DNA from: Rubrivivax sp.
GTDB lineage: Bacteria; Pseudomonadota; Gammaproteobacteria; Burkholderiales; Burkholderiaceae_C
Direction of reading: 5' to 3'
Length of the DNA stretch: 64,000 bases
Assembly (NCBI GenBank): GCA_022842595.1
Contig: JALHPF010000009.1
Coordinates: 62,001-126,000 of the forward strand
Shown: one piece after another, positions 35,435 through 43,967 of the stretch
How the letters are laid out: every line of letters starts with the position of its first letter
How positions within the stretch are numbered: the first letter of the stretch is position 1
The notes under the pieces: model-generated
Seen by the model: only the letters and a program-made list of their open reading frames with translations
Databases searched by the model: none
What the model was told of the DNA's origin: nothing
Made by a program: the position numbers and the translations under genes

Positions 35435-37110
35435 GGGGCGGTTCCTTGTTGCGGGGCGGCCAGCAGGGCTTGGGCATGGGCGCGGCTGGTGCCGCTGAGG
35501 CGTTCACCACCCAGCATGCGCGCGACTTCGGCCACGCGGGCCTCGCCGGCCACCGGCTGCACGTCGCTGACGGTCTGCTCGCCGCGCAGGGCCTTGGACA
35601 CCACCAGGTGGCCGTCGGCACAGGCCGCCACCTGCGCCAGGTGGGTGACGGCCAGCACCTGGCAGCTGCGGCCCAGCTGCTTCATCAGGCGGCCGACGCT
35701 GTCGGCCACGGTGCCGCCCACGCCAGCGTCGATCTCGTCGAAGATGAGCGTGGGCACGGCCGTGCCGCTGCCCTGGCCCGCGGCCTGCGCCGTGGTGACG
35801 GCAATCGCCAGGGCCAGCCGCGACAGTTCACCCCCCGAGGCCACCTTGGCCAGCGGCCGCGGGCTGCTGCCGGCGTGACCGGCGACGCGGAATTCGACGC
35901 TCTCCAGACCGAAGGCCTGGGGCTGGTCCTGGGCCAGCAAGGCCACGTCGAACTGGCCGCCGGCCATGCCCAGCTGCTGCATGGCCTGCGTCACCGCCTG
36001 CGCCAGCAGCGGCGCGGCCCGCTGGCGCTGGCGGCTCACGGCTTGCGCGGCGCGGCGCCACGCGCGTTCGGCATTCGTGGCGGCGGCTTCCAGCGCTTCC
36101 AGGTCGGCGGCAGCGTCGAGTGCGGCGAGTTCGGCACGCCAGCCGGCCAGCAGAGCCGGCAGTTCGGCCGGTGCGCGGCGGTAGCGGCGCGACTGGCTCA
36201 CCCAGGCGCCGAGCCGGCTGTCGAGTTCGGCCAGGCGTTCGGGGTCGGGCTCGCTTCGGCCCAGGTAGGCGTGCAGCGTGTGCACCGCGTCTTCGAGTTG
36301 CGCTGCGGCGCTGCGCAGCACCTCGGCCACGGCCTGCAGTTCGGGGTCGTAGTCCGAAACGGCGTCGAGCGCCTCGATGGCGCGGTGCGTCAAGGCGTCG
36401 GCCGGCAGTTCACCTTCGGCCAGCGCGTCGAGCGCGGCGCGGCTGCCGTCGAGCAAGGCCTGGCCATGGGCCAGGCGCTGGTGTTCGCCATTGATCTGTT
36501 CCCATTCGCCTTCTGCCGGGTTCAGCTTGTCGAGTTCGGCAATCTGCCAGGCCAGGCGCTCACGTTCACGCTCCAGCGTGTCGCGGCGGCCGCGGGCGTC
36601 TTCGAGCGTGGCCAGGGCCGTGCGCCAGGCTTGCCAGGCCGCCGCCAATGGGCGGCCATCGATGCCGGCCTGCGTGTCCAGCAGCGCCCGCACCGCCGCC
36701 GGGCGGGTCAGGCTTTGCCAGGCGTGCTGGCCGTGGATGTCGACGAGATGGTCGGCCACTTCACGCAGCTGTGTCACCGTGGCCGGGCTGCCGTTGATCC
36801 AGGCCCGGCTCTTGCCCTGGGCATCGACCGTGCGGCGCAGCAGCAGCACCTCGTCGCCAGCGAAGCCGGCGTCTTCCAGCCAGCCCGGCAGCCCGGGCGG
36901 CGTGTCGAATTCGGCGCTGATCTCGGCGCGGGCCGCGCCTTCACGCACGACACCGGTTTCGGCGCGCTGGCCCAGGGCCAGCTGCAGCGCGTCGATGAGG
37001 ATGGACTTGCCCGCCCCCGTTTCGCCGGTGAGCACGCTGAAGCCGGCGCCGAGCTCGACCTCGAGCGCGTCGACGATGACGAAGTCGCGCAGATGCAGAC
37101 GCCTCAGCAT
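35431..37110 (-). CDS. recN: DNA repair protein RecN
   Basis: SMC-like ATPase for double-strand break repair, 559 residues. The N-terminal head carries Walker A in [24 protein letters not shown]. Long coiled-coil arms occupy the middle ([56 protein letters not shown]). The C-terminal head has signature [16 protein letters not shown], Walker [15 protein letters not shown] and switch His in [12 protein letters not shown]. It starts 2 bp after the nadK stop, a common bacterial pairing. Confidence 0.95.
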   Translation of the reverse strand: MLRRLHLRDFVIVDALEVELGAGFSVLTGETGAGKSILIDALQLALGQRAETGVVREGAARAEISAEFDTPPGLPGWLEDAGFAGDEVLLLRRTVDAQGKSRAWINGSPATVTQLREVADHLVDIHGQHAWQSLTRPAAVRALLDTQAGIDGRPLAAAWQAWRTALATLEDARGRRDTLERERERLAWQIAELDKLNPAEGEWEQINGEHQRLAHGQALLDGSRAALDALAEGELPADALTHRAIEALDAVSDYDPELQAVAEVLRSAAAQLEDAVHTLHAYLGRSEPDPERLAELDSRLGAWVSQSRRYRRAPAELPALLAGWRAELAALDAAADLEALEAAATNAERAWRRAAQAVSRQRQRAAPLLAQAVTQAMQQLGMAGGQFDVALLAQDQPQAFGLESVEFRVAGHAGSSPRPLAKVASGGELSRLALAIAVTTAQAAGQGSGTAVPTLIFDEIDAGVGGTVADSVGRLMKQLGRSCQVLAVTHLAQVAACADGHLVVSKALRGEQTVSDVQPVAGEARVAEVARMLGGERLSGTSRAHAQALLAAPQQGTAP

Positions 37111-37112
37111 GC

Positions 37113-37988
37113 TCAGGCCGTGCCGTCGTACCAGCGCAGCTTGCGCCGCAGCGTGGCGTAGTAGGTCCAGCCGCGCGGGTGCAGGAAGCGCACCTGGAAG
37201 GCGGAGCGCCGCACCTGCACTTCGTCGCCGATCATCAGGCTGGTGACCTGGTGCATGTCGAAGTTGGCCGACACGTCGCGCCCGGCGACGATGCCGATGC
37301 GAACATCCTGGCCGTCGGGCAGCACGATGGGCCGGTTGCTGAGCGTGTGCGAGGCGATCGGCACCACCACCCAGCCGGCGATGCCCGGGTGCAGGATCGG
37401 CCCGCCCGCCGACAAGGCATACGCCGTGCTGCCGGTGGGCGAAGCGACGATCAGGCCGTCGGCGCGGATGTTGGCCACGAAGTCGTCGCCGACATCGACG
37501 CTGAGCTCGACCATGCTGGCACTGGCCCCGCGGCTGACGACCACGTCGTTGAGCGACAGGCCGGTGAAGATCGAGGCGCCGTCGCGCCAGACCTCGCCTT
37601 CGAGCATGCTGCGGCGTTCTTCTTCGTAGTCGCCTTCGATCATCGGCGCCAGGGCTTCCTGGTACTGGCCCATCGGCAGGTCGGTGATGAAGCCCAGGCG
37701 GCCCTGGTTGATGCCGACCAGCGGCAGGTTGTAGCGCGACAGCTCGCGGGCAATGCCCAGCATGGTGCCGTCGCCGCCCACGACCACGGCGAGGTCGCAG
37801 CGCTGGCCCATCTCGGCGGGCGTGAGGGCTTCGAAGTCGACGACGCCGGTGGCGTGCGCGGTCTCGCGCTCGAACGAGACTTCCAGACCGCGCGCCACCA
37901 GGAAATGGGCGATCTCTTCCAGCACCGGGCGGATGCCCCGGGCCTGGTACTTGCCCACGATGGCAGCGTGTCGGAACCCGTTCGGCAT
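37113..37988 (-). CDS. nadK: NAD kinase
   Basis: Phosphorylates NAD to NADP, 291 residues. The kinase motif is [18 protein letters not shown], followed by [19 protein letters not shown], the NE/D-type segment LNDVVVSRG, and the conserved [26 protein letters not shown]. It is divergent from hrcA (81 bp apart) and leads the nadK-recN-rapZ-LON-domain operon. Confidence 0.95.
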   Translation of the reverse strand: MPNGFRHAAIVGKYQARGIRPVLEEIAHFLVARGLEVSFERETAHATGVVDFEALTPAEMGQRCDLAVVVGGDGTMLGIARELSRYNLPLVGINQGRLGFITDLPMGQYQEALAPMIEGDYEEERRSMLEGEVWRDGASIFTGLSLNDVVVSRGASASMVELSVDVGDDFVANIRADGLIVASPTGSTAYALSAGGPILHPGIAGWVVVPIASHTLSNRPIVLPDGQDVRIGIVAGRDVSANFDMHQVTSLMIGDEVQVRRSAFQVRFLHPRGWTYYATLRRKLRWYDGTA

Positions 37989-38056
37989 TCATTCATTACA
38001 CCATAGGGCCCCTGTTCGGGCGGGCAGCCGCCCCGGGGCGGGCGGGGGTGCGTCCG

Positions 38057-38062
38057 TACAAT
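38057..38062 (+). promoter_or_regulatory. candidate -10 box of hrcA, possible leaderless start
   Basis: TACAAT ends 7 nt before ATG 38070 and overlaps the other candidate ATG at 38061. If it is a real -10, transcription would begin at or next to ATG 38070, excluding the earlier ATG. No clear -35 is seen. Confidence 0.35.
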
Positions 38063-38069
38063 GAAAGCC

Positions 38070-39092
38070 ATGCTGGACGACCGAGCCAAGACGCTGCTGA
38101 AGACCCTGGTGGAACGCTACATCGCCGACGGCACGCCGGTGGGGTCGCGCACCTTGTCGCGCGCTTCGGGCCTGGACCTGTCGCCGGCCACCATCCGCAA
38201 CGTCATGGCCGACCTGGAAGAGCTTGGCCTGATCGCCAGCCCGCACACCAGCGCCGGGCGAATTCCCACGGCGCGCGGCTACCGGCTCTTCGTCGACACC
38301 ATGCTCACGGCGCGGCCGGTCGACATGGCGTCGCAGGCTGACGAAATGGCCGCGGCGCGCGAGCAGCTGCACCCGGACCAGCCGCAACGCGTCATCGCGC
38401 AGGCGGCGTCGCTGCTGTCCAGCCTGTCCAGCTACGTCGGCGTGGTGACGGCGCCGCGCAAGGCCAGCGTCTTCCACCACATCGAATTCCTGCGGCTGGG
38501 CGACAAGCGGGTGCTCGTCATCATCGTCGCCCCGGACGGCGACGTGCAGAACCGCGTGATCTTCACCGCCCGCGACTTCCCCCAGGCCGAGCTGATCGAG
38601 GCCACCAACTACCTGAACGCCCACTACGCCGGTCTCACGATCGAGGAAGTGCGCGAACGCCTCAAGCGTGAAGTCGAGGCCCTGCGCGGCGAGATCGCGG
38701 CACTGATGCAGGCCGCCGTGCAGGCGGGCGAGGCCCTGGCCGGCCAGGACAACGTCGTGGTCTCGGGCGAACGCAACCTGATCGGTGTGCAGGAATTCGG
38801 CAACGACATGGGCAGCCTGCGCCGCCTGTTCGATGTCTTCGAGCAGAAGACCGAACTGATGCGGCTGCTCGACGTGAGCAGCCGCGCCGAGGGCGTGCGC
38901 ATCTACATCGGCGGCGAGAGCCAGGTCGTGCCTTTCGAGGAACTGTCGGTGGTGACGGCCCCCTACGAAATCGATGGCAGGATCGTCGGTACGCTGGGCG
39001 TCATCGGCCCGACGCGCATGCCCTACGACCGCATGATCCAGATCGTCGACATCACGGCGCGGCTGGTGGGCAACGCGCTGTCGGCGAAGTAG
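38070..39092 (+). CDS. hrcA: heat-inducible transcriptional repressor HrcA
   Basis: Repressor of chaperone genes through CIRCE operators, with activity set by GroEL. It is 340 residues from ATG 38070 ([21 protein letters not shown] matches the family start); ATG 38061 adds three. The winged helix is [33 protein letters not shown], followed by [21 protein letters not shown]. The C-terminal part ends [31 protein letters not shown]. No CIRCE inverted repeat is visible in the 81-bp gap to nadK, so autoregulation by CIRCE is not supported here. Confidence 0.95.
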   Translation: MLDDRAKTLLKTLVERYIADGTPVGSRTLSRASGLDLSPATIRNVMADLEELGLIASPHTSAGRIPTARGYRLFVDTMLTARPVDMASQADEMAAAREQLHPDQPQRVIAQAASLLSSLSSYVGVVTAPRKASVFHHIEFLRLGDKRVLVIIVAPDGDVQNRVIFTARDFPQAELIEATNYLNAHYAGLTIEEVRERLKREVEALRGEIAALMQAAVQAGEALAGQDNVVVSGERNLIGVQEFGNDMGSLRRLFDVFEQKTELMRLLDVSSRAEGVRIYIGGESQVVPFEELSVVTAPYEIDGRIVGTLGVIGPTRMPYDRMIQIVDITARLVGNALSAK

Positions 39093-39135
39093 CCAGGCCG
39101 TGGCCACGGCCTGGCCGCCTACACTTCAGGCCCTC

Positions 39136-39212
39136 GGGCCGTTAGCTCAGTTGGTTAGAGCAGAGGACTCATAATCCTTTGGTCGTTGGTTCAAGTCCAA
39201 CACGGCCTACCA
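39136..39212 (+). tRNA. tRNA with CAT anticodon (Ile2 or elongator Met)
   Basis: A 77-nt tRNA with encoded CCA. Acceptor GGGCCGT pairs with ACGGCCT, the first pair being G-T. The D-arm is AGCTCAGTTGGTTAGAGC, and the anticodon loop CTCATAA gives CAT. The variable and T-arm region (TTGGTCGTTGGTTCAAGTCC) resembles the E. coli tRNA-Ile with lysidine-modified CAT more than elongator Met, so it may decode AUA. Initiator tRNA is excluded because the acceptor lacks the C1 mismatch and the anticodon stem lacks the GGG/CCC pairs. Confidence 0.93.
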
Positions 39213-39337
39213 ACCAATCGCCTGTCACCTTTCGGCCCCCCGACCGACGGCGGCTCGCACCCAGCTGCGCTGGTGGGTGTCGAGGGCAGGGCAGTGGGTC
39301 GGCCGCATCCGTGGTGCCGAGCCCGTGTGTGCACTGC

Positions 39338-40567
39338 CTACAGCAGCCGGACGGCCCTGAAATCGGGCAGGCTCCTGAAGTCGGCGAGCGACATCAGCTG
39401 CGGCAGCGTCAGCTGGCGCCAGCTCCTCCAAAGCCGGCCGGCCGCGGCCGGCAACGAGGTCAGCACGTTGCCGGGCGCCATCTGCGCCATGAAGACCTGG
39501 TAGACACCTTCCTTGGCACCAGCGAGCGCCTTGCTGGCCACCACGGTACGGCCCGCGACCAGGTAGGTCTGCAGGTCGCCGAACGCAACCAGCGTCGGCC
39601 TGGGCGCTGGCTTGAAGGGCTTCAGCGTGCGCCCGCCAAGCCAGCGCGTGGCATTGGCCGCGGCCAGCGCACCCATGTCGATGGCGTTGTAGGCCTGCTT
39701 GCCGACGGCATGCGGCAGCTGTGCGGCATCACCGACGACGAAGACATTGTCGAAGTGGCGGCTCTGCAGCGTGGCGTGCACGTCAGCCCAGATCTGCGGT
39801 GGCGGCGCCAGGCCCGATTCGCGCAGCAGCGTTGGCGGCGCCAGCCCGGCCGTCCACAGCGTGAGCCCGGAGCGCAGCCGCGTGCCGTCGGCCAGGCGCA
39901 CGCCTTTGGCCGACACGCTTGCGATCGTCGTGCCGGTACGGAAACTCACGGCATACGGTTCGCACAGGCGGCGCAGGTCGGCGTCCAGTGACGCCGGCAG
40001 CCCTGGCAGCAGCCGTGCGCCGGACTCGATGAGTTCGATGGACAGGCCGGCATCGTTGCGGTGGCGGCGCAGGAGCTCACCCAGCGCCTCGATGCCCGCG
40101 AGGCCGCCGCCGGCGATCACGATGCGCAGCGGCTTGCCCTCGCGCACCAGCGAGTCCAGCCGCTGCTCGATCGCCTGGCTGTCGGCGACGCTGCGGAACG
40201 GCATCGCGTGGCGCGCCACGCCCGGGACGTGGTGCGTGTTCCACAGCGCACCCACTGCCACGATGCAGGCATCGAATTGCAGCTCGTGGCCGCCGGCCGT
40301 GACCAGCCGGCCCTGCGCCGGGTCCAGCACGCTGACGCGGTCCCGCAGAAAGCGGTGACCGGCCTGCTTGACGATGGCGCTGCGGTCCAGACGCAGACTC
40401 TGGGGCGTCTTCACGCTCGACAGGATCTCGTGGATGCCTGGCGCCCACTCGAAATGCCTGGACGGGTCGATGACCGTCACCGCGTGGTGCCGCGACAGCT
40501 TGATCGCGGCCGTCAGGCCGGCGAAGTTGCCGCCGATGATGGCGATGCGTGGGCGCGTGTCGGACAT
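39338..40567 (-). CDS. NDH-2-like FAD-dependent NAD(P)H oxidoreductase
   Basis: A flavoprotein of 409 residues with two dinucleotide-binding folds: FAD site IAIIGGNFAGLTAAIKLS near the N-terminus and NAD(P)H site IVIAGGGLAGIEALGELL. The second FAD motif is DNVFVVGDAAQLPHAVGKQAYNAIDMGALAA. There is no CxxC redox pair, so it is not a disulfide reductase; the layout fits type II NADH dehydrogenase or a sulfide:quinone-like enzyme. The C-terminal 90 residues (VYQVFMAQMAPGNVLTSLPAAAGRLWRSW) could bind the membrane. The first Gly motif is GGNFAG instead of GxGxxG. Confidence 0.82.
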   Translation of the reverse strand: MSDTRPRIAIIGGNFAGLTAAIKLSRHHAVTVIDPSRHFEWAPGIHEILSSVKTPQSLRLDRSAIVKQAGHRFLRDRVSVLDPAQGRLVTAGGHELQFDACIVAVGALWNTHHVPGVARHAMPFRSVADSQAIEQRLDSLVREGKPLRIVIAGGGLAGIEALGELLRRHRNDAGLSIELIESGARLLPGLPASLDADLRRLCEPYAVSFRTGTTIASVSAKGVRLADGTRLRSGLTLWTAGLAPPTLLRESGLAPPPQIWADVHATLQSRHFDNVFVVGDAAQLPHAVGKQAYNAIDMGALAAANATRWLGGRTLKPFKPAPRPTLVAFGDLQTYLVAGRTVVASKALAGAKEGVYQVFMAQMAPGNVLTSLPAAAGRLWRSWRQLTLPQLMSLADFRSLPDFRAVRLL

Positions 40568-40698
40568 GGCGGTGCGCTTTCAGGCATCGGTATTGGCGGC
40601 AAGTATGGTCCAGACCGAAGCCGCGGCTCGTTCACGCTCGCCCAGGCCTCGAACTCCGGATGCACGGTTCAAGGCGTCGTCGTTCGACGAACCGCCGA

Positions 40699-41097
40699 TC
40701 AGTTCAGTGTTCGCCTGGGCTGGCGCGCGTCGTCGGGCCGCGCGGCCGCCGGTGGCACGCGCTGCAGGCGGTCGAGCACGTGCTCGGCATCGAGTGAGCG
40801 AATCGGTATGGCCGCGTCACGTGGAATCAGGCCCTGGGCGATGAGGTTCTCGTAGCGTAGCGCGCATACCCGCAGGAACGACGAGAAGTTGCCCACCGCG
40901 CCGCGATCGGCCACCAGCTCGTCGTACAGCTTCTCGATCAGCTGGGCCACCGTCATGCCGTCGCGGCCGGCAATCTCTTCCAGTACCGACCAGTGCAGGT
41001 TTTCCAGCCGGAGACTGGTGACCACGCCATGCAGCCGCACGGACCGTGTGCGGCTCTCGTAGCTGGCGGGATCGGCACTGATGAAGATCTTGCACAT
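40699..41097 (-). CDS. RHH_4-type ribbon-helix-helix protein
   Basis: A 132-residue protein in which residues 12-70 (YESRTRSVRLHGVVTSLRLENLHWSVLEEIAGRDGMTVAQLIEKLYDEL) form the RHH_4 pattern: a strand containing TSLRLE and helices WSVLEEIA and VAQLIEKLYDEL. FSSFLRVCALRYENL follows, and the C-terminal tail is disordered. Such proteins are common in Burkholderiales, probably DNA-binding, with unknown targets. It lies 34 bp upstream of nothing on its own strand, and its start is 34 bp from the stop of the PfpI gene, so the two may be cotranscribed. Confidence 0.8.
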   Translation of the reverse strand: MCKIFISADPASYESRTRSVRLHGVVTSLRLENLHWSVLEEIAGRDGMTVAQLIEKLYDELVADRGAVGNFSSFLRVCALRYENLIAQGLIPRDAAIPIRSLDAEHVLDRLQRVPPAAARPDDARQPRRTLN

Positions 41098-41131
41098 GGC
41101 GGGGCTCCCGGCGGCGTGGCGATGTGGCAGC

Positions 41132-41707
41132 CTACAGGCTGATGCGCGTGCCGAGCACGCTCAGGAACTGGGCCATCCACGCCGGGTGCGCAGGCCAGGC
41201 CGGCGCGCTGACCAGGTTGCCATCGGTCACGGCAGCGTCGATGGCGATGCCCATGTACTCCGCACCGGCCAGTTCGACCTCGACCTGGCAAGCCGGGTAG
41301 GCGCTGAGCTTGCGGCCCTTGATCATGCCGGTGGCCGCCAGCAGCTGTGCACCATGGCAGATCGACGCGACGGGCTTGCTGGCGGCCAGGAAGTGCCGCG
41401 TGATCTCGATCACGCGTGTGTTCATGCGCAGGTACTCCGGCGCGCGGCCCCCGGGGATGACCAGCGCGTCGTACCGGGCGGGGTCGATCTCGGCAAAACT
41501 CGCGTTGAGGGTGAAGCGGTGCCCGGGCTTCTCGGAATAGGTCTGCTGGCCCTCGAAGTCGTGGATGGCCGTCATCACGGTGTCGCCGCTCTTCTTGTCG
41601 GGGGCCACGGCGTGCACGGTGTGGCCGACGGCCTGCAGTGCCTGGAAGGGCACCATCACTTCGTAGTCTTCGCCGAAGTCGCCGCACAGCATCAGGATCT
41701 TGCTCAT
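41132..41707 (-). CDS. DJ-1/PfpI family protein
   Basis: A 191-residue protein of the DJ-1/PfpI fold. The nucleophile elbow is [19 protein letters not shown] with the conserved Cys-His, and the acidic partner is in [16 protein letters not shown] and [15 protein letters not shown]. Members include proteases, glyoxalases and chaperone/deglycase proteins, so the reaction is uncertain. ATG 41707 opens the fold ([10 protein letters not shown]); an upstream in-frame ATG at 41749 adds 14 residues of poor character. It is divergent from the thioredoxin-ArsA fusion 174 bp away. Confidence 0.85.
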   Translation of the reverse strand: MSKILMLCGDFGEDYEVMVPFQALQAVGHTVHAVAPDKKSGDTVMTAIHDFEGQQTYSEKPGHRFTLNASFAEIDPARYDALVIPGGRAPEYLRMNTRVIEITRHFLAASKPVASICHGAQLLAATGMIKGRKLSAYPACQVEVELAGAEYMGIAIDAAVTDGNLVSAPAWPAHPAWMAQFLSVLGTRISL

Positions 41708-41881
41708 CTGAAGGTCTCCGTCGGGGGGTGTGGAGCTGACATTTTTCATGGCTCACGCCAGCACAGGTAGTAGCGGCGTATCGGTCGGATCGTGGTTTAC
41801 CCGGGTGAGCGCCATCGTGCTGGCCGTCGGCGGTGCGGGGCGGCAGGCGCAAAGCGGCATAGTCCGGTCAAAGGAATCGCC

Positions 41882-43909
41882 ATGCAGATCAAAGTTCTAG
41901 GGTCGGGCTGCAGCAAGTGCCGCAGCACGATCGGCGTCATCGAACGCAGCGCTCGCGAAGCGGGGGTCGAGGTCGAGATCGTCAAGGTCGAGCGCCCGGA
42001 AGACATCCAGGCGTACGGTGTGCATGCCACGCCGGCGGTCGTCATCGCCGAGCGGGTGGTTCACAGTGGCAGCGTACCCGCGCATGAAGCCGTGCTGGCC
42101 TGGTTCAAGCCGGCTCGCGCCGGGTTCGTCGACCACCCGACCCGGCATCTGTTCTTCACCGGCAAAGGCGGCGTGGGCAAGACCTCGCTGTCCACGGCCG
42201 CCGCGCTGACACTGGCCGACGCCGGCAAGAAGGTGCTGCTCGTCAGCACCGATGCCGCTTCGAATCTCGACGAGATGCTGGGCATCGAGCTGCGCAACAC
42301 GCCCGTTCCGGTGCCCGGTGCGCCAGGCCTGTCGGTGCTGAACATCGACCCCGACAATGCCGCCGAGACGTACCGCCAGCGTGTGCTGGCGCAGATGGGA
42401 GCGAACGCGAGCGCGGAAGAACTGGCCACGGTGCGTGAGCAGCTGTCGGGTGCGTGCACGACCGAGATTGCCTCCTTCGACGAGTTCTCTTCGCTGCTGG
42501 CCGACAGCACGCACGCCTGGGACCACATCGTCTTCGACACCGCGCCCACCGGGCACACCCTGCGCCTGCTCAGCCTGCCCAAGGCCTGGACGGGATTCCT
42601 GCAGGGCAACGACCGTGGCGCCTCGTGCCTGGGCCCGCACTCCGGCCTGAAGATGCAGGAAGTTCGCTTCAAGGCTGCGCTGGAAGCCCTGAGCGATGCG
42701 GCGCAAACGACCGTGGTCCTGGTGACCCGGCCTGACCGTGGCGCCATCGCAGAGGCGGCGCGCACCTCGATCGAGTTGCGCGACCTGGGCCTGACCAACC
42801 AGCGCTTGGCGATCAATGGCGTGTTCCATGCCAGCGACCGCAGCGATGACGTGGCCCGCGCCATCGAAAACATGGGCCAGCAGGCGCTGGATGCCCTGCC
42901 CGCCGGCTTGCGCGAGCTGCCCCAGGACCGCGTGCCGCTGCGCCCGTTCGACACGGTGGGGCTGCCTGCCCTGCGCGCCCTGCTGGCCCCGGGGCCGGCA
43001 GCGCTTGCCCTGCAAGCGGCCGACGACCCTGCCGCCAGCGAGCCGTTTGCCGAACTCGCCGGCCTCGCCGCGCTGGCCGACGACCTGGCTGCCGCCGGCC
43101 ATGGCCTGATCATGGTGATGGGCAAGGGCGGCGTCGGCAAGACCACCATCGCCGCGGCGCTGGCGATCGGCCTCGTGCAGCGCGGCAAGACCGTGCACCT
43201 GAGCACCACCGACCCGGCCGCGCACCTGGCCGGCACGCTGGACGGCGACCTGCCGGGGCTCAAGCTGAGCCGCATCGACCCGAAGGTCGAGACGCAGCGC
43301 TACATCGACAAGATCATGGCCGCCAAGGCCCCTCGGCTCGACGTGCAGGAACAAGCCCTGCTGCTCGAGGACCTGCAGTCACCCTGCACCGAGGAGGTGG
43401 CTGTCTTCCATGCCTTTTCGCGCATCGTCAGCGAAGGCCGAAGTGCCTTCGTCGTGCTCGACACCGCGCCCACCGGGCATTCGATGCTGCTGATGGACGC
43501 GACCGGCGCATACCACCGGCAGATGACCCGTGAGTACGAGAGCCATGGCGCAGCACGGGTCGTCACGCCGCTGATGCGCTTGCAGGATGCGGCGTACACC
43601 AAGATCATTCTGGTGACGCTGCCCGAGGTGACGCCGGTGTCGCAGGCCGCTGCCCTGCAGGAAGACCTGCGGCGCGCCAGCATCGAACCGTATGCCTGGG
43701 TGCTCAACAAGAGTGTGCTGGCGGCGGGCACGCGAGACCCCCAGTTGCAGGCCCGTCTGGCGGGTGAACGCAGGCAGATCGCGCGCATGTCTGCGGGCCT
43801 GGCGCGTCGGCTGTATGCACTGCCTTGGCTGGCGGTGCCCCCGGTTGGCCTGGGTGAACTGGCGAAGCTGGTCTGCGCACCCGCACCGGCGGCTGGCGTT
43901 GCGGCCTGA
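41882..43909 (+). CDS. thioredoxin-like domain fused to ArsA arsenite-transporting ATPase
   Basis: A 675-residue fusion. Residues 1-78 are a small thioredoxin-fold domain (IKVLGSGCSKCRSTIGVIE, redox pair C10xxC13, cis-Pro segment HATPAVVI). Residues 85-675 are a two-lobed ArsA ATPase: Walker A GKGGVGKT at 94-101 and 414-421, DTAPTGHTLRLL in the first half and DTAPTGHSMLLM in the second. The three As(III)/Sb(III) cysteines of E. coli ArsA (113, 172, 422) have counterparts at C192 (SGACTTEIASFDEF), C249 (GASCLGPHSG) and C502 (SPCTEEVAVF). No arsB, arsR, arsC or arsD is nearby. AAAGGA precedes the ATG. Confidence 0.9.
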   Translation: MQIKVLGSGCSKCRSTIGVIERSAREAGVEVEIVKVERPEDIQAYGVHATPAVVIAERVVHSGSVPAHEAVLAWFKPARAGFVDHPTRHLFFTGKGGVGKTSLSTAAALTLADAGKKVLLVSTDAASNLDEMLGIELRNTPVPVPGAPGLSVLNIDPDNAAETYRQRVLAQMGANASAEELATVREQLSGACTTEIASFDEFSSLLADSTHAWDHIVFDTAPTGHTLRLLSLPKAWTGFLQGNDRGASCLGPHSGLKMQEVRFKAALEALSDAAQTTVVLVTRPDRGAIAEAARTSIELRDLGLTNQRLAINGVFHASDRSDDVARAIENMGQQALDALPAGLRELPQDRVPLRPFDTVGLPALRALLAPGPAALALQAADDPAASEPFAELAGLAALADDLAAAGHGLIMVMGKGGVGKTTIAAALAIGLVQRGKTVHLSTTDPAAHLAGTLDGDLPGLKLSRIDPKVETQRYIDKIMAAKAPRLDVQEQALLLEDLQSPCTEEVAVFHAFSRIVSEGRSAFVVLDTAPTGHSMLLMDATGAYHRQMTREYESHGAARVVTPLMRLQDAAYTKIILVTLPEVTPVSQAAALQEDLRRASIEPYAWVLNKSVLAAGTRDPQLQARLAGERRQIARMSAGLARRLYALPWLAVPPVGLGELAKLVCAPAPAAGVAA

Positions 43910-43920
43910 ATCGCAGGGGG

Positions 43921-43938
43921 ACCCGGCAGTTGCCGGGT
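43921..43938. other. hairpin between ArsA fusion and helicase genes
   Basis: ACCCGGC (43921-43927) and GCCGGGT (43932-43938) form a perfect 7-bp stem with a 4-nt loop, 12 bp after the stop codon of the ArsA fusion. There is no U tract, so it is a weak terminator at best or an RNA-stability element. Confidence 0.5.
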
Positions 43939-43967
43939 TCGGGCGGGTTCGATCGCCGAGGACAGCC

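Noticed and set aside
37988..38070. CIRCE operator before hrcA
   Set aside because: No TTAGCACTC/GAGTGCTAA inverted repeat is present in the nadK-hrcA gap.
39136..39212. tRNA 3' end as an integration site of a mobile island covering 39.3-46.7 kb
   Set aside because: No integrase gene and no repeated tRNA 3' end is seen downstream; the accessory genes have the same GC and codon style as their neighbours.
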